Assembly: GCF_030581005.1 (NCBI RefSeq) | Contig: NZ_JAUQSX010000007.1 | Location: forward strand, 186,001-250,000 | Source: Hymenobacter mellowenesis | GTDB taxonomy: Bacteria > Bacteroidota > Bacteroidia > Cytophagales > Hymenobacteraceae | Length of the DNA: 64,000 bases | Reading direction: 5' to 3' | Shown here: positions 52,165-64,000 of the stretch, piece after piece | Position numbering within the stretch: the first letter of the stretch is position 1 | How the letters are laid out: each line of letters opens with the position of its first letter | The notes under the pieces: model-generated | Database searches by the model: none | Told to the model about the DNA's origin: nothing | Seen by the model: only the letters and a program-made list of their open reading frames with translations | Translations under genes and position numbers: made by a program

Positions 52165-52827
52165 ATGCTTGACTTTCTACCATTTCAGTCTTTTCCGTCG
52201 GCGGAAGCGGCGCAGCCGTTGCTGGCGATGCTGCGGCAACACGCCATTCCCTTCGAAACCGGGACCGATACGGGCGAGCCGGTGTTCAACCCGGCGTTCA
52301 CCTTCAACAATACCTACGCCACCTTCGTGGTGAAGCTGCACGGCGCTGATTTTGAGTGGGTACGTCGCCTGCAGGAAGACGCCAACCGCGACGCCCTGGC
52401 CAACCTCAGCCCCGACCATTACCTGTTCAGCTTCTCCGATGCCGAGCTGTTTGAGCTGCTGGCCAAGCCCGAGGAGTGGAGCCCGCTCGACGTGACGCTG
52501 GCCGGGCAGCTGCTGCGGCAGCGCGGCCGCGATGTATCGGCCGATACCGTCCGGCTGCTGCGCGAGCACCGCGTGGTGGAGCAGAACAAGCCGGAGCCGA
52601 ACAACTCCGGCCGCATTCGGCTGGGCTACTTGTTTGCGCTGCTGGGCGGTTTTGGGGCCATTTTTATGGGCTGGGAGCTGTATTCGCACAAAAAGACCCT
52701 GAACGACGGTCGCCAAATTCCCGGCTATTCTGCCCACGACCGGGTGCACGGCCTGCGCATCATGACGCTCGGCGTGGCCAGCTTCATTCTCTGGATGGCG
52801 GGCCGCGTGTGGCTACTGCCGCAGTAG
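52165..52827 (+). CDS. Host membrane protein of unknown function
   Basis: I place the start at 52,165 (MLDFLPFQSFPSAE). The product has 220 residues. The N-terminal 70 residues resemble the small signal-transducing DUF2007-type fold (FVVKLHGADFEWVRRLQED). Residues 70-145 are helical. Two transmembrane helices follow near 150-170 and 195-217. The coding style is GC-rich, as in downstream host genes. Insertion of the prophage just upstream may have altered its promoter. Confidence 0.65.
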   Translation: MLDFLPFQSFPSAEAAQPLLAMLRQHAIPFETGTDTGEPVFNPAFTFNNTYATFVVKLHGADFEWVRRLQEDANRDALANLSPDHYLFSFSDAELFELLAKPEEWSPLDVTLAGQLLRQRGRDVSADTVRLLREHRVVEQNKPEPNNSGRIRLGYLFALLGGFGAIFMGWELYSHKKTLNDGRQIPGYSAHDRVHGLRIMTLGVASFILWMAGRVWLLPQ

Positions 52828-52938
52828 TGCCGCCGGGCTACCTTTGCAGCCTTTGGCCCGGCATTCGCGTAAGCACGCCCATGGTGGCGCTTACTGGCCG
52901 CCCTTACATTCGTTTCGACTTTGTCAGCTTCTCCCTTT

Positions 52939-53601
52939 ATGACCTTTTCTTCCTACCTCACTCCTGCCCGTGCCCTGGCGTTGGGCTCCCTGCTGCTGGC
53001 CGCTGCTTCGTGCAGCGTGAGCGAGCAGGTGAAAGACAAGCCCACGGGCAAAAACGTCTCGGCCGAAGCCCTCGAAAACGAGGCCTACACGCTGATGCAG
53101 TACCGCCTCAACTTCGTGGACGAAGCCAAGCTTGGCGGCCAGGACATTCTGTTTGTGCGCCAGGCTTCCGACATTGCCTCGCCCCAGCAGGAGCAGTTGC
53201 AGGCCGCCCTCAAAAAAGGCAACCTGCCCCTGCACCTCAAAATGCGCGTGTACGCCAAGAACCCCAGCGCCACCAGCGTGCAGCTTAAACAGCTCGACTA
53301 CAAGCTGTTACTCGATGGCAAGGAGCTGACCACCGGTGCCACCGGCCAGAACCTGCAGCTGGAAGCCAGCGCCATCGAAACCCTGCCCATCACCGTGGAC
53401 CTCAACGTGAAACCGGCCCAGCTTGCGGGCAGCACCCCGGCGGCCTTCGCGGCCGGCTTCACCGATTTCACGGCCGCCAACCGCCGCCTCACCGTCCAGA
53501 TTCGGCCCATGTACATAGGCGCCAGCGGCCGTCAGGTGCCGGCTTCCAACTTCGAGCCTGTACCGCTGGTGACCATGAAAAAGGCCGTTTCAGCCAAATA
53601 A
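52939..53601 (+). CDS. Host lipoprotein with LEA/WHy-like domain
   Basis: The ATG at 52,939 gives 220 residues. The signal ends LLAAASCSVS, with a lipobox Cys, so it is probably an outer-membrane-targeted lipoprotein. The body (about 90-215) has the strand pattern of an LEA14/WHy-type domain (LKMRVYAKNPSATSVQLKQL). It is a common Bacteroidota lipoprotein type of unknown role. Confidence 0.7.
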   Translation: MTFSSYLTPARALALGSLLLAAASCSVSEQVKDKPTGKNVSAEALENEAYTLMQYRLNFVDEAKLGGQDILFVRQASDIASPQQEQLQAALKKGNLPLHLKMRVYAKNPSATSVQLKQLDYKLLLDGKELTTGATGQNLQLEASAIETLPITVDLNVKPAQLAGSTPAAFAAGFTDFTAANRRLTVQIRPMYIGASGRQVPASNFEPVPLVTMKKAVSAK

Positions 53602-53642
53602 GCCGGCCGAACAGTACGCTTTGCCTCTACAGGCGATAAAAA

Positions 53643-53734
53643 ACGTCCTGCTGAGCGCCGCCGAAGCATCTCTACTGCCAGAGTAACTAATTACTTGCGC
53701 AGTAGAGATGCTTCGGCGGCGCTCAGCAGGACGT
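53643..53734. repeat. Long perfect palindrome of a host repeat family, copy 1
   Basis: Perfect 35-base arms (53643-53677 and 53700-53734) flank a 22-base loop. The arms contain CCGAAGCATCTCTAC, shared with the element at 54,711. It sits between the lipoprotein and the methyltransferase genes. Confidence 0.9.
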
Positions 53735-53817
53735 GCTTTATTTCAAACAGCGCAAGAATCGGGTGTTGAAAGCCGGGGTGAAGTCAGACTTTTGTAGTCC
53801 ATCAGCAGCCCAGTTTT

Positions 53818-54651
53818 ATGACGGATTACCAGCGTATCGCCGCGGCCCTTGCTTTCGCCAGAACGCATTTTCACACCCAGCCCACGCTGGAAGAAATGGC
53901 GGCCCAAGCGCATTGGAGCCCTTTTCACTTTCAGCGCAAGTTTCAGGAATGGGCCGGTGTGTCGCCTAAAAAATTCCTGCAGTACCTGAGCCTGGACCAC
54001 GCCAAGCAGCGCCTGCGCCAGCAAGCCACCGTGGCCGAAGCAGCTTATGACGCCGGCCTGTCCGGCACCGGCCGCCTGCACGATTTATTCGTGACGCTGG
54101 AAGCCATGACGCCCGGCGAGTACCGCCAGGGTGGCGCGGCCCTCACCATCAGCTACAGTTTTGGCAATAGCGCCTTCGGGCGCTACCTGGTGGCTTCCAC
54201 GGGCAAAGGCATCTGCAAGCTGGTGTTTGCCGATGACGATGACGCCGCCCGGCAGGAGCTACGGCAGGAATGGCCCAACGCCACGCTGACCGCAGCAGAA
54301 ACGGCCAGCCACCAGCAGGCAGCCCGGTTTTTTGCCCGCGATTTTGCCGCCCCAGCTCGGCTGCACCTGCACCTGAAAGGCACGCCGTTCCAACTCAAAA
54401 TCTGGGAGTCGCTGCTGCGCATTCCGGAAAGCGAGCTGCGCAGCTACGCCCAATTGGCCGCAGCGGCTGGGCAAGGCGAGGCCGTGCGGGCGGCCGGCAC
54501 CGCCATCGGGGCCAATCCGGTGGCCTACCTCATCCCCTGCCACCGCGTGATTCGGGGCACCGGCGAGCTGGGCCAGTACCGCTGGGGCGCCACCCGCAAG
54601 GCGGCGCTGCTGGGATGGGAAGCGGCGCAACAAGTCCCGGCCGAGGAGTAG
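53818..54651 (+). CDS. AraC-HTH fused to O6-alkylguanine-DNA methyltransferase
   Basis: The product has 277 residues. Residues 1-100 carry an AraC-type helix-turn-helix (LEEMAAQAHWSPFHFQRKFQ). Residues 105-275 are the MGMT fold with the active-site PCHRV (Cys about 241) in YLIPCHRVIRG, and the LGQYRWGATRKAALL end. It transfers alkyl groups from guanine O6 to itself. The zinc-binding domain of Escherichia coli Ada is missing, so the phosphotriester-sensing function is absent. Confidence 0.92.
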   Translation: MTDYQRIAAALAFARTHFHTQPTLEEMAAQAHWSPFHFQRKFQEWAGVSPKKFLQYLSLDHAKQRLRQQATVAEAAYDAGLSGTGRLHDLFVTLEAMTPGEYRQGGAALTISYSFGNSAFGRYLVASTGKGICKLVFADDDDAARQELRQEWPNATLTAAETASHQQAARFFARDFAAPARLHLHLKGTPFQLKIWESLLRIPESELRSYAQLAAAAGQGEAVRAAGTAIGANPVAYLIPCHRVIRGTGELGQYRWGATRKAALLGWEAAQQVPAEE

Positions 54652-54710
54652 GCCGTGCGCTTGCATTGATTTTAAAGATGTTCAGCAGGTTACAGCACCC
54701 GCTGGAATTT

Positions 54711-54801
54711 CATACGGAGCGTAGCCGAAGCATCTCTACCGCGCAAACCAATCGACTGGATTGCGTTGCGCGGTAGAGATGCTTCGGCTACGCTCCGTAT
54801 G
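54711..54801. repeat. Long perfect palindrome of a host repeat family, copy 2
   Basis: Perfect 36-base arms (54711-54746 and 54766-54801) flank a 19-base loop that can extend the stem through CAATC/GATTG. The inner core GCCGAAGCATCTCTAC is the same as in copy 1 while outer arms differ but still pair. It lies between converging genes. Confidence 0.9.
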
Positions 54802-54827
54802 ACGTTCTTATATTTTTTGAAACTGCT

Positions 54828-57986
<3,159 letters not shown>

Positions 57987-58040
57987 ACCAAGAATTTGCG
58001 TACCCGGCAAATGTAACAGGCCAACGGCTCCGGCGGCTCC

Positions 58041-58079
58041 AAAAAAATTACCCCTCCCGACTCAGTCGAAAGGGGCAAT
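58041..58079 (-). terminator. Terminator after the acyl-ACP desaturase
   Basis: On the - strand TTGCCCCTTTCGACT pairs with AGTCGGGAGGGGTAA, followed by seven T. It lies 28 bases after the desaturase stop. Confidence 0.8.
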
Positions 58080-58106
58080 TGAACCTAGCGGTGCCAGTTG
58101 GTCAGG

Positions 58107-59087
58107 CTACGAAATCCACTTGAACTTGTATTCCAGCTTTGGCACGGCCATCCGGTCGCTCACGCGGCGCAGGCGGTTGGGCAGGGCCATGATGTAGTCG
58201 CGGGCCTTCTCGGCTTCGCCGGTCAGGCCGCCGATGTGCTCAATGTCCCAGTCGGTGATGAGCGAGTCGAGAATGTCGGTGTAATCGGCGCTGGTGTACA
58301 CGCCCAGGCGCTGGGCGGCGTCGGTGAAGTGGCCGAAGGTTTTGCCCATTTCCACGCCCATTTCGCGCATGTAGTGGGCCGGCATCACAATTTTCTTGCG
58401 CATCATGTCCTCAAAGGCCAGCATCATTTCCGAGGGGTCGTACTTGAAAATCTCGGTTACGAAGGCCTTGTACACGCGGGCGTGGCGGGTTTCGTCGCCG
58501 GCAATCATGCCGCAGATTTTGGACAGCTGGTCATCGCCGGCCTTGCGGGCCAGCTGGCCCACGCGGCGGTGCGAAATGTTGGTGGCCTGCTCCTGGTAGC
58601 TCGTGTACACGAAGGCGCGGTAGGGGTCGTTGGCCGTGCCTAGGTCGAAGGCGTCGTTGATGAGGTACTGGGTCGAGACTTCAAACTCGCGCATGTTCAC
58701 GCGGCCCGAGAGGTAGAGGTAGCGGTTGAGCAGGTCGCCGTGGCGGTTTTCCTCGGCCGTCCAGCCCCGAATCCACTCGGCCCAACCGTTGTTGCGGTCG
58801 CGGTTGATGTTGTCGAGTTCGTGAAACCAGGCCTCGTAGTTGGGCAGGGCTTCTTCGGTGATGGTGTCGCCGATGAGCACGGCCAGCAGGTCGTAGCTCA
58901 GGGTGCCGGCCTTTTCGCGCAGCTCTTTTACTTCGTCAAAAAACGTGTCGCGGCGCGAATCGGGCAGGTAGTCAGCGGGTTGCCAGCTGTCTTCCACGCT
59001 CTTGAGGAAGGTGCTCATGTTGGCCTTCAGGAAGCCTTCCATCTGTTGCAGGACTTCGCCGCGGGTTGCTGATATGGAGGTTTGCAT
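58107..59087 (-). CDS. Acyl-ACP desaturase
   Basis: The product has 326 residues. The di-iron ferritin-like motifs are present: WTAEENRHGD (about 109-118) and GDETRHARV (about 196-204), with Glu residues of the other helices upstream. Such soluble enzymes introduce a double bond into acyl-ACP, changing membrane fluidity. It is monocistronic, ended by a clear terminator at 58,041. The 166-base region upstream holds no gene. Confidence 0.93.
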   Translation of the reverse strand: MQTSISATRGEVLQQMEGFLKANMSTFLKSVEDSWQPADYLPDSRRDTFFDEVKELREKAGTLSYDLLAVLIGDTITEEALPNYEAWFHELDNINRDRNNGWAEWIRGWTAEENRHGDLLNRYLYLSGRVNMREFEVSTQYLINDAFDLGTANDPYRAFVYTSYQEQATNISHRRVGQLARKAGDDQLSKICGMIAGDETRHARVYKAFVTEIFKYDPSEMMLAFEDMMRKKIVMPAHYMREMGVEMGKTFGHFTDAAQRLGVYTSADYTDILDSLITDWDIEHIGGLTGEAEKARDYIMALPNRLRRVSDRMAVPKLEYKFKWIS

Positions 59088-59253
59088 GGGGTGAGACGAA
59101 AAAACGTGAAGGGGTTATGAAGAAACGCTTTTCGCGCAACAAAGGTCTGCCCGAACCGTAGGGGGGCGGTTATAAGATTATGGCATTATCGGGCAAAAAG
59201 GCCAAATTCAAACCAATCTACCCGGTTTTAGGCCTGCTTCGGCCCTTCACCGC

Positions 59254-60996
59254 TCACATCTTTTTTAACTGAAGCTCCGCCCGATATAGCCAGAACACCG
59301 AATCGGCCTCCGCAGGCAGTACTGGTCTTTGGCGCGAGAACAACAGCTGGAAGCCATCGAATGCAGTGCGGCGGCTTAGCCAGGCGGCCGTTTCGGGGGT
59401 GAGCACCCAGGCGACGGGCACATCGGTGCCAATGACCGGCCGGTTGGCCAACCGGCGCAGACATTCCGTTTGGTCGGTGGTGCCACTCAAGGCCTTGCGC
59501 AGCGCGGCCTGGGAGGCATCGTGCGAGGGCCAGCCGCTCAGCAGCAGCACAGACGCGGGGGTGGCCGCATCGGCACGAAACGGCGACAGGCTCTTGAATA
59601 AGTCGGTAGTCCCCGCCATCACTACGAGGCGCCCCGCTCCTATTCCGATGGCGCGCAGGGCTTGTTCGTGGCGCCCCCGCTCGGCGCGAAGGACCTGCCG
59701 GCGGTGCAGCGTTTTCAGCCCGTAGAGCCCGAAAACGACCAATCCCAGCCCAGCTACCAGCCCGCCAGCTTTACGCGAAAAAGCCGGCAGCAGCGCCGCG
59801 CCGCGCGAGTCCGCCGGCCGGGCCAGTAGGAAGGCGCCGTTGGCCAGCAGCCAGCAATCGAGGATGGGCAGCGCGAGCCGGGGCGGCAGCTTGAGGACGC
59901 CCGCCAATAACGCCAGCGCCCCCCCGAAGCCCACCTGCACCAGCCAAAAGCCGCGCCGGGGCCGCCCGCCGCGCCCGGCCACCACGGCCGTGCCGGCCAG
60001 CAATAGCAGTACAGGAAAATAGTCGCGGAGCAGCAGCCCGGCCCGCAAGCGAAGCTTGGCCGGGGCCACGCGCAGCCAGAAAGCAGGAGCATCGAAACGG
60101 TAGGCGCGCCGGCAAAAGGTCTCGTTGACCACGGTGGAATCGCCGAGCAGCCACAGGCTCACGGCCGCGGTGCCGAGGCTGTCGGCGGCAGTGCGGGGCT
60201 GCGGGCGCAGCTGCTCAAAATCGAGAATTGGGGCCAAATAGCCGTCGCGGGCCTGCGCCCGGGCCTGGGCGGGCGTTTGCAGCGCGGCCGCCGCGCCGGT
60301 AGCCAGCACCAGCAGCGCGGCGCCGCCGGCTACCACGGGCACCGCGCGGCGCCAGCCCCCCGCCAGCCAGATGGCGCCCGGCACCGCGGCGGCTAGGCCC
60401 AGCACCGCCGGACCGGGCCGCAGCAACCAGCCCGCGCCCAGCCCCAGCAGGCCCACGGCCAGCGCCCACCGTTGCCCCGGCCGCTGGGCGGCAAACAGCA
60501 GCGCTGCCGCCGCCAGCAGCACCGCCACCCGCACGTGGCTGAACAACAGCCAATGTTCGAGCCAACATATGGCAAAAAAAGCCATCAGCACCCCAGCCAG
60601 CGGCGCCGGGCGCAGGTAAGGCCGCAGTATCCGGTCCAGCACCGCAAAAGCCAGCACCGTGGCCCCGGCCATCAGCCCGCCCAGCAATCCGCCCAGCCAC
60701 GCCACGCCCGGCACCGCCGCATACGCCGCCGCCAGCAAGTGCCCATAACCGTGGAAATACAGCGGCAGGGAAACGACCGGTTTCAGCGCCAGCGTGCCGT
60801 TGAACAGCCAGGCCAGGGCCGTTTCGTCGCTGGTTTCGTAGTAGCTGCCAAGGCCCGCCACGGTGCTCCCAATCAGGCCCAGCGGCAGCAGCACTACCCG
60901 CAGGAAGATGGCAAATCGGGAGTGACGCGGCACGGCGGAGGAGTGAATCGGGCTGGTTGTGCCGCAAAGATGCTTCGCGGCGCGCTGTATGCCCAT
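59254..60996 (-). CDS. Polytopic membrane protein near glycan genes
   Basis: The product has 580 residues. About twelve hydrophobic helices cover residues 28-430. A soluble C-terminal portion follows (from about 440, TTDLFKSLSPF, LLSGWPSHDASQ). Leu/Ala/Gly content is high, and no glycosyltransferase signature was recognised, though the layout resembles GT-C-type or O-antigen-related membrane proteins. The only usable start is 60,996. It is likely cotranscribed with or beside the glycan genes to its right. Confidence 0.6.
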   Translation of the reverse strand: MGIQRAAKHLCGTTSPIHSSAVPRHSRFAIFLRVVLLPLGLIGSTVAGLGSYYETSDETALAWLFNGTLALKPVVSLPLYFHGYGHLLAAAYAAVPGVAWLGGLLGGLMAGATVLAFAVLDRILRPYLRPAPLAGVLMAFFAICWLEHWLLFSHVRVAVLLAAAALLFAAQRPGQRWALAVGLLGLGAGWLLRPGPAVLGLAAAVPGAIWLAGGWRRAVPVVAGGAALLVLATGAAAALQTPAQARAQARDGYLAPILDFEQLRPQPRTAADSLGTAAVSLWLLGDSTVVNETFCRRAYRFDAPAFWLRVAPAKLRLRAGLLLRDYFPVLLLLAGTAVVAGRGGRPRRGFWLVQVGFGGALALLAGVLKLPPRLALPILDCWLLANGAFLLARPADSRGAALLPAFSRKAGGLVAGLGLVVFGLYGLKTLHRRQVLRAERGRHEQALRAIGIGAGRLVVMAGTTDLFKSLSPFRADAATPASVLLLSGWPSHDASQAALRKALSGTTDQTECLRRLANRPVIGTDVPVAWVLTPETAAWLSRRTAFDGFQLLFSRQRPVLPAEADSVFWLYRAELQLKKM

Positions 60997-61056
60997 TTCT
61001 GAATTTAATCAAAGCCGGTTCTCAACCCACGTTTGGCCGGCCGCGAATGGGCTTTT

Positions 61057-62010
61057 CTACGCCAACACCCGGCTCCAGATTGCCAGCGCGCGGTCGAGCA
61101 CGCTGAGGCGGCTGGTTTGGCGCAACAGCGCGGCCAGTTGGCCGGCCTCGGCGTAGCGGTGGCGGCGCACGGCCTGGCGCAGCTCCCAGCGCAGGCGCAC
61201 GGCTAGGGCAGCCTTCTCCTCTGGGGTGCGCACGAGGGCCAGCGCTTTTTCGCACACCCGAATGGTGGAGGCGAGAAAGGGGTCGTGGCGCTGGTAGGCT
61301 TTGGCGCTCATGCTGCGCGGGTGCTTGCGCTTGCGGGTCGTCACGGCGTCGAGGTAGCAGAACTGCCAGTCACGGCTGGCCCGCACCCAGAAATCAAAGT
61401 CTTCGTAGGCCAGCGTTTCGTCGTAACCGCCCAGCTCCTCCAAGCAGGTGCGGCGCATGAGCATGGTGGGCGTGCTGATGAAGTAGCGGGCCAGCACGTC
61501 GGCCAGCACCCAGCCGCTGGCGGGCGCGGGGCGCAGGCCGCCCCGCCCGTCGGGCTGGTGGTGCAGGCCCAGCGGCTCGCCGGCCTCGCTTATCAATTCG
61601 CAGTTGGAATACACCACGCCTACATCGGTGGGCGCATTTTGGAAGGCTTGCACCTGCTGGGCCACGCGCGCGGGCAGCAGCACGTCGTCGGTGGCGAAGT
61701 CGATGACGAACGCGCCGCGGCTCCGGCGAAAGGCCTGATTGAAGGCGCGGCAGTTGCCCACGTTTTCGGGCAGTAGCAGCAGGTGCCAAGCGGAATGGCG
61801 AGCGGCGTACTCGCGCAGGATTTCCGGGCTGCCGTCGGTGCTGGCATCGTCCACGAGCCACACGTCCAAGTGCGGGTAGGTTTGGGCCAGAACGGAATCC
61901 AAGGCCTCGCGCAAAAACGGCGCGTGGTTGTGGCACAGGGCCACGATGGTAACCAGCGGGGGCGCTTGGCTTGGGGAGGAAGGGGAAATGTCAGTTGTAG
62001 AATTGGCCAT
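61057..62010 (-). CDS. Family 2 glycosyltransferase
   Basis: I place the start at 62,010 (MANSTTDISPS). The product has 317 residues. The GT-A fold motifs are visible: VTIVALCHNHAPFLREALDS (18-37), DVWLVDDASTDGS (about 46-58), a DFATDD region near 102, and a YEDFDFWVR motif near 207. It transfers a sugar in surface-polysaccharide synthesis. The 160-base gap upstream (62,011-62,197) shows no gene. Confidence 0.9.
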   Translation of the reverse strand: MANSTTDISPSSPSQAPPLVTIVALCHNHAPFLREALDSVLAQTYPHLDVWLVDDASTDGSPEILREYAARHSAWHLLLLPENVGNCRAFNQAFRRSRGAFVIDFATDDVLLPARVAQQVQAFQNAPTDVGVVYSNCELISEAGEPLGLHHQPDGRGGLRPAPASGWVLADVLARYFISTPTMLMRRTCLEELGGYDETLAYEDFDFWVRASRDWQFCYLDAVTTRKRKHPRSMSAKAYQRHDPFLASTIRVCEKALALVRTPEEKAALAVRLRWELRQAVRRHRYAEAGQLAALLRQTSRLSVLDRALAIWSRVLA

Positions 62011-62197
62011 TGTGCAAGGGCACAAAAGAAGCATAGAAACAGAAGTCAGGCCAATGGCTTATACCCAGTGGAACCAAGTGAAGGCCGCCACGGGCCTGGC
62101 GTTGGAAGGCAGCTACACACCGCCCAGGACGAACAGGACCAAACTGTCAGGTCGATGCGACGGGCGTCCAAGGCCGAACCACCAATACCTTTCCCTA

Positions 62198-63472
62198 TCA
62201 TTTATTTCCGCCCGAAAACCCAAAAAACCCTGCGCAAGCCGCTAGCACCAGCGCATAGCGGGCGGCGTGGGCCAGCACCGCCCCTTCCAGCCCGTAGCGC
62301 GGCAGCAGCACCGCCAGCAACCCGGCAAACACCGCCGCCGAGGCCGCCTGCACCGCGATGTAGGGCCCGGTGCGGGCCCGGGCCATGAGCTGGAAAATAA
62401 ACAGCCAGCTCAGGAACTTGGCCCAGTCGCCCAGCAGCTGGGGCGCCAGCAGCGCCCGGGCCGCCAGCAGGCGCGGGGCAAACAGGAGCGGCAGCAGCCA
62501 GTCGCGGCACAGCCAAACCAGCCCCAGCCCGCCGGCCAGCAGCGGCGCCAGCAGAGCCAGCACGCTCCGCAGATAGCGGCGCGCGGCGCCGGACTGGGCC
62601 GCCAGCGCCGCCAGCCGGGGGTAGAACACGCTGCTCATCACTGCCCCGAATACCATGGTGTAGTTGTCGGACAACTTCGCCACGGCCTGCCACAGGTCGG
62701 TCGGGCCCGGCCCGAAGGTGCCCAGCAGGTAACCCCTTAGCGCATAGTCCACGGCTTTGCCGAAGAGCAGCGTGCTCACGGCCATCAGCAGGAACCGGCC
62801 CAGGCCGCGTAAGGCCACGCGGCTGACCGGCGCCCGCAGCCGCCAGCCTGCCAGCAGGCCGGCCCGCCCGGCCAGGTACCAGGCTGGCACCAGCGTCAGA
62901 CCCTGGGCCAGCAGATAGGCCAGCAGCACCGTAGGCGACGGATAGCCCCACCACAAGGCCGCGGCCACGGCGGCCGTGCCCAGCGCCGCCAGCGCCGCCG
63001 ACAGGCCGATGTAGGCGCGCAGGCGGCCGGCGGCCAGCAGCGCGGCGCTCAGCAGCCCCTGCCCGGTGAGCAGGGCAATGCCTGCCACGAACACCGCCAA
63101 ACTGCCCCAGCTCCAGGGCAGCAGCCCTTTGGTGGCCAGCACTGCGGCCCCGGCCAGAAGCGCCGCCGCATTCAGCATGCAGGCGGCACCCAGCCAGGCG
63201 CGGTAGCGGGGGCTGCCCGGGCGTAGCGGCGCCAGGAATTTCACCACGCCCACGTGCACGCCGTCGTTGGGCAGCGTGGTGAGCAGGGCCATCAGGTTCT
63301 GGAACTGCGCCAGCAGTGTCATGCCTCCGGCTGGCGCGTAGAGCGCAAATAGCTTGTTCACAATCAACGAACCGGCTGCCCGGGCCGCCACCGCCACGCC
63401 CGTGCCCAGCGAGCCCCGCACAAACTGCCGAATGGCCGAGCGTGGAGCAGAATGGTTGGGCAAGACAGACAT
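62198..63472 (-). CDS. Polysaccharide flippase, O-antigen Wzx type
   Basis: I place the start at 63,472 (MSVLPNHSAP); a longer start at 63,535 is possible. The product has 424 residues with about twelve transmembrane helices. The N-terminal segment (LFALYAPAGGMTLLAQFQNL) is characteristic of Wzx-type O-antigen flippases. It would move lipid-linked glycans across the inner membrane. It lies beside the GT2 and acyltransferase genes. Confidence 0.85.
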   Translation of the reverse strand: MSVLPNHSAPRSAIRQFVRGSLGTGVAVAARAAGSLIVNKLFALYAPAGGMTLLAQFQNLMALLTTLPNDGVHVGVVKFLAPLRPGSPRYRAWLGAACMLNAAALLAGAAVLATKGLLPWSWGSLAVFVAGIALLTGQGLLSAALLAAGRLRAYIGLSAALAALGTAAVAAALWWGYPSPTVLLAYLLAQGLTLVPAWYLAGRAGLLAGWRLRAPVSRVALRGLGRFLLMAVSTLLFGKAVDYALRGYLLGTFGPGPTDLWQAVAKLSDNYTMVFGAVMSSVFYPRLAALAAQSGAARRYLRSVLALLAPLLAGGLGLVWLCRDWLLPLLFAPRLLAARALLAPQLLGDWAKFLSWLFIFQLMARARTGPYIAVQAASAAVFAGLLAVLLPRYGLEGAVLAHAARYALVLAACAGFFGFSGGNK

Positions 63473-63534
63473 ACGAGTGCAAAGAACGGCCAACTCCTCT
63501 CTACCCATCTTTCCCTTCATCCCCGCTCCTCCCA

Positions 63535-64000
63535 TTACAGCTCCTTTTCCCAGCTCAGGCGTAGGCCGGCCACGCCGCCCAGGTGGCGCTTGAAACGCAG
63601 CAGTGAAGCATTGGGGCCGGTGTCGAGGGTGGAGGTGCCGAGGTCGAGCACGGCCAGGGCGCTGGCCCGCGCAAAGGCGTGCAGGCCCTCGTTCAGCATC
63701 ACTACAGGGCTCAGGGCGTTGCAGCGCAGCGGGCTGGCGGGGTAAAAATTATACAGCGCCCGCTCGCTCACCCGAATGGCCACTGTGAGGGCCGCCCACT
63801 CACCATCGGGCTGGCGCACCGAAAACAAGAAATGCTCGCGCGGGAAAGCCTTAAACAGCTGCTGAACCCGCTCTAGGGGCAACGACAGCTCCTGTCTCCG
63901 CTCCTGCCGGCACGCCCGGATGAACTCGTAGGCCGCCGGCAGCAGAAAGGGCGGCTCCTGTTCGAAGCGCAGGCCGTGCCGGCGGCACTTGTGCAGACGG
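63535..64000 (-). CDS. FemAB-like GNAT acyltransferase (5' partial)
   Basis: The frame is open to the right edge, so the start is outside the window. The visible 154 residues include FPREHFLFSVRQPDGEWAAL, then FYPASPLRCNALSPVVML, typical of FemAB-type GNAT proteins in exopolysaccharide clusters. The stop lies 62 bases before the flippase start. A TTG near 63,882 is not likely the real start since the upstream code continues with domain-like sequence. Confidence 0.7.
   Translation of the reverse strand, partial: RLHKCRRHGLRFEQEPPFLLPAAYEFIRACRQERRQELSLPLERVQQLFKAFPREHFLFSVRQPDGEWAALTVAIRVSERALYNFYPASPLRCNALSPVVMLNEGLHAFARASALAVLDLGTSTLDTGPNASLLRFKRHLGGVAGLRLSWEKEL

Noticed and set aside
62202..63482. 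426-codon frame in another frame over the flippase
   Set aside because: The alternate frame lacks hydrophobic helices and is rich in Gly/Arg/Pro, an artefact of high GC; the flippase frame has clear membrane segments.

Overview
The window is a junction between a large temperate phage and a Bacteroidota chromosome. Bases 1 to about 52,100 are phage DNA and run off the left edge. Bases from about 52,165 to 64,000 are chromosomal. The host side is clearly richer in GC by eye and carries a type IX secretion (T9SS) sorting-domain protein, an acyl-ACP desaturase and O-antigen genes. Codon use and repeats suggest a Hymenobacter-like cytophagian, but this is inference. No tRNA, rRNA, CRISPR array or insertion sequence was recognised.

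The phage has two converging blocks. The left block (bases 2-22,888, + strand) is the virion and lysis half. It opens with one reading frame of more than 3,600 codons, cut by the window edge, that carries an HExxH zincin-like motif and a DxDxD catalytic motif in a context typical of the virion RNA polymerases of crAss-like phages. A 1,209-residue probable virion cargo protein follows, then about ten short appendage or fibre genes, then an M15 endopeptidase, a holin-like protein and a two-membrane spanin candidate. The right block (52,056-22,925, - strand) starts at a tyrosine integrase beside the host junction. It holds a replication and nucleotide-metabolism set: family B DNA polymerase, DnaB-type helicase, P-loop ATPase, Toprim primase, candidate ssDNA-binding protein, FEN-like exonuclease, PD-(D/E)XK nucleases, class I ribonucleotide reductase large subunit, thymidylate synthase, MazG-like hydrolase, metallophosphoesterase, a DUF1599-like protein, ArdA antirestriction protein, and many small proteins of unknown function. 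Four homing-type endonucleases (three HNH, one GIY-YIG) sit among these genes. A terminator hairpin marks the meeting point at about 22.9 kb. Capsid, portal and terminase genes and the left attachment site should lie to the left of the window.

The virion polymerase, PolB replication module and opposed blocks match crAss-like phages, while the integrase and direct continuation into host genes indicate chromosomal lysogeny. An integrated crAss-like prophage in a Hymenobacter-like host is the most notable result. Other points are promoters of the form TTG-N20/21-TAnnTTTG, in one case pressed against a terminator hairpin; a duplicated exonuclease 5' end split by a GIY-YIG gene; nonapeptide repeats in a fibre; and an apparent near-total absence of GATC in both phage and host DNA.

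The host segment carries a small membrane protein, a lipoprotein, an AraC-HTH/O6-alkylguanine methyltransferase, a 1,052-residue protein with two Ig-plus-seven-repeat modules, an acyl-ACP desaturase, and an apparent surface-polysaccharide cluster (polytopic membrane protein, GT2 glycosyltransferase, flippase, FemAB-like acyltransferase running off the right edge). Two long perfect palindromes sharing the core CCGAAGCATCTCTAC lie between host genes.
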